Shown here in pieces: positions 63,702 through 64,000 of a DNA stretch of 64,000 nt (its first letter is position 1; each line of letters opens with the position of its first letter). The notes under the pieces are model-generated. The model did no database searches and had not been told where the DNA came from. It saw only the letters and a list, made by a program, of their open reading frames with translations. Position numbers and translations under genes: made by a program. The stretch is from Chryseobacterium sp. SORGH_AS_0447 (GTDB lineage Bacteria > Bacteroidota > Bacteroidia > Flavobacteriales > Weeksellaceae), in assembly GCF_030818695.1 (NCBI RefSeq), contig NZ_JAUTAR010000001.1:4272501-4336500 (forward strand), given 5' to 3'.

Positions 63702-64000
63702 ATGAAAAAAATATATTCACTCATTATACTGTTGCTCTTTCTTTCTGTTCAGGGGCAAACGAACGATCCGCGGTACCAGCCGAAACCTTACGTAGAAATT
63801 ACCCATCCCGAGTGGACAAAAAATGCGACTATTTATGAGGTCAATATTCGGCAATACACTCCTGAAGGGACTTTTAAGGCATTTGAAAAACATTTGCCAC
63901 GGCTGAAAAAAATGGGTGTGGACATTGTCTGGCTCATGCCGATTCACCCAATCGGGCAACTTCACAGAAAAGGTAACCTCGGAAGCTATTATTCCGTGAA
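63702..64000 (+). CDS. Secreted GH13 (alpha-amylase) family protein, cut by window end
   Basis: The first 99 codons of a gene that continues past the window. It begins with a signal peptide (MKKIYSLIILLLFLSVQG) and the GH13 opening beta strand and helix: WTKNATIYEVNIRQYTPEGT, then MGVDIVWLMPIHPIGQ, the usual region I of alpha-amylase-like barrels. Its end and catalytic residues are outside the window, so the exact activity is unknown. It is preceded by the terminator at 63643. Confidence 0.85.
   Translation, partial: MKKIYSLIILLLFLSVQGQTNDPRYQPKPYVEITHPEWTKNATIYEVNIRQYTPEGTFKAFEKHLPRLKKMGVDIVWLMPIHPIGQLHRKGNLGSYYSV

Overview
The window looks like a chromosomal segment of a Bacteroidota bacterium of the Flavobacteriales, most like Chryseobacterium and its relatives. 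The signs are proteins ending in type IX secretion (T9SS type A) sorting domains, many short signal-peptide lipoproteins, a bacillithiol gene (bshA), family sets typical of Flavobacteriia (DUF4292, DUF4254, DUF2851, DUF4890, DUF4129, DUF4350), weak ribosome binding sites and several TAnnTTTG-type -7 promoter boxes. No rRNA, tRNA, CRISPR array, prophage or plasmid backbone was seen.

Layout. 1-5340: the 3' end of a sugar nucleotidyltransferase, then an envelope block (DUF4292 lipoprotein, EnvC-like factor, TatA, DUF4254, lipoprotein, ribA). 5479-14542: accessory, lipoprotein-rich DNA with a frameshifted lipoprotein gene, GH3 glycosidase, bshA, a broken XRE regulator and a secreted protein with a JAMM-like metal site followed by AT-rich lipoprotein genes. 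14773-30861: housekeeping and secreted genes (DUF2851, PspC, GNAT, a pair of paralogous carboxypeptidase-regulatory-like proteins, an AddA/RecB-like helicase-nuclease, ferritin, malQ, a T9SS protein, cysS, folE). 32684-43433: a methionine region on the minus strand. A SAM-I riboswitch leads metX, an ACT-homoserine dehydrogenase, an O-acyl-homoserine sulfhydrylase, then a REP array with its RAYT transposase, then split metH with a fatty acid desaturase between the halves, and metF. 43623-48155: GH63-like glucosidase and a T9SS fibronectin-III protein. 48233-55846: a long minus-strand run holding MoxR, DUF58, DUF4350, DUF4129, SpoIIM-like, a phosphodiester glycosidase and OsmC, with an RDD protein divergent from its start. 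56822-64000: GNAT, glycosyltransferase, metallophosphoesterase, YebC, a frameshifted OmpA protein, smpB, an asymmetric ABC-F ATPase and the start of a GH13 enzyme.

How it works together. The methionine genes form a near complete route from aspartate semialdehyde to methionine (homoserine dehydrogenase, acyltransferase, sulfhydrylase, MetH in two parts, MetF supplying methyl-folate), probably all under one SAM sensor at the 5' end. The REP/RAYT locus lies in the middle of that run. Its 43-nt elements keep a fixed two-hairpin geometry while the second stem changes completely between the array and the single copy on the other side of the transposase.

Three genes (lipoprotein at 5479, XRE at 10752, OmpA at 59788) are broken by single-base changes, all placeable in runs of repeated bases. 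This may mean indel errors in the assembly rather than real gene loss.
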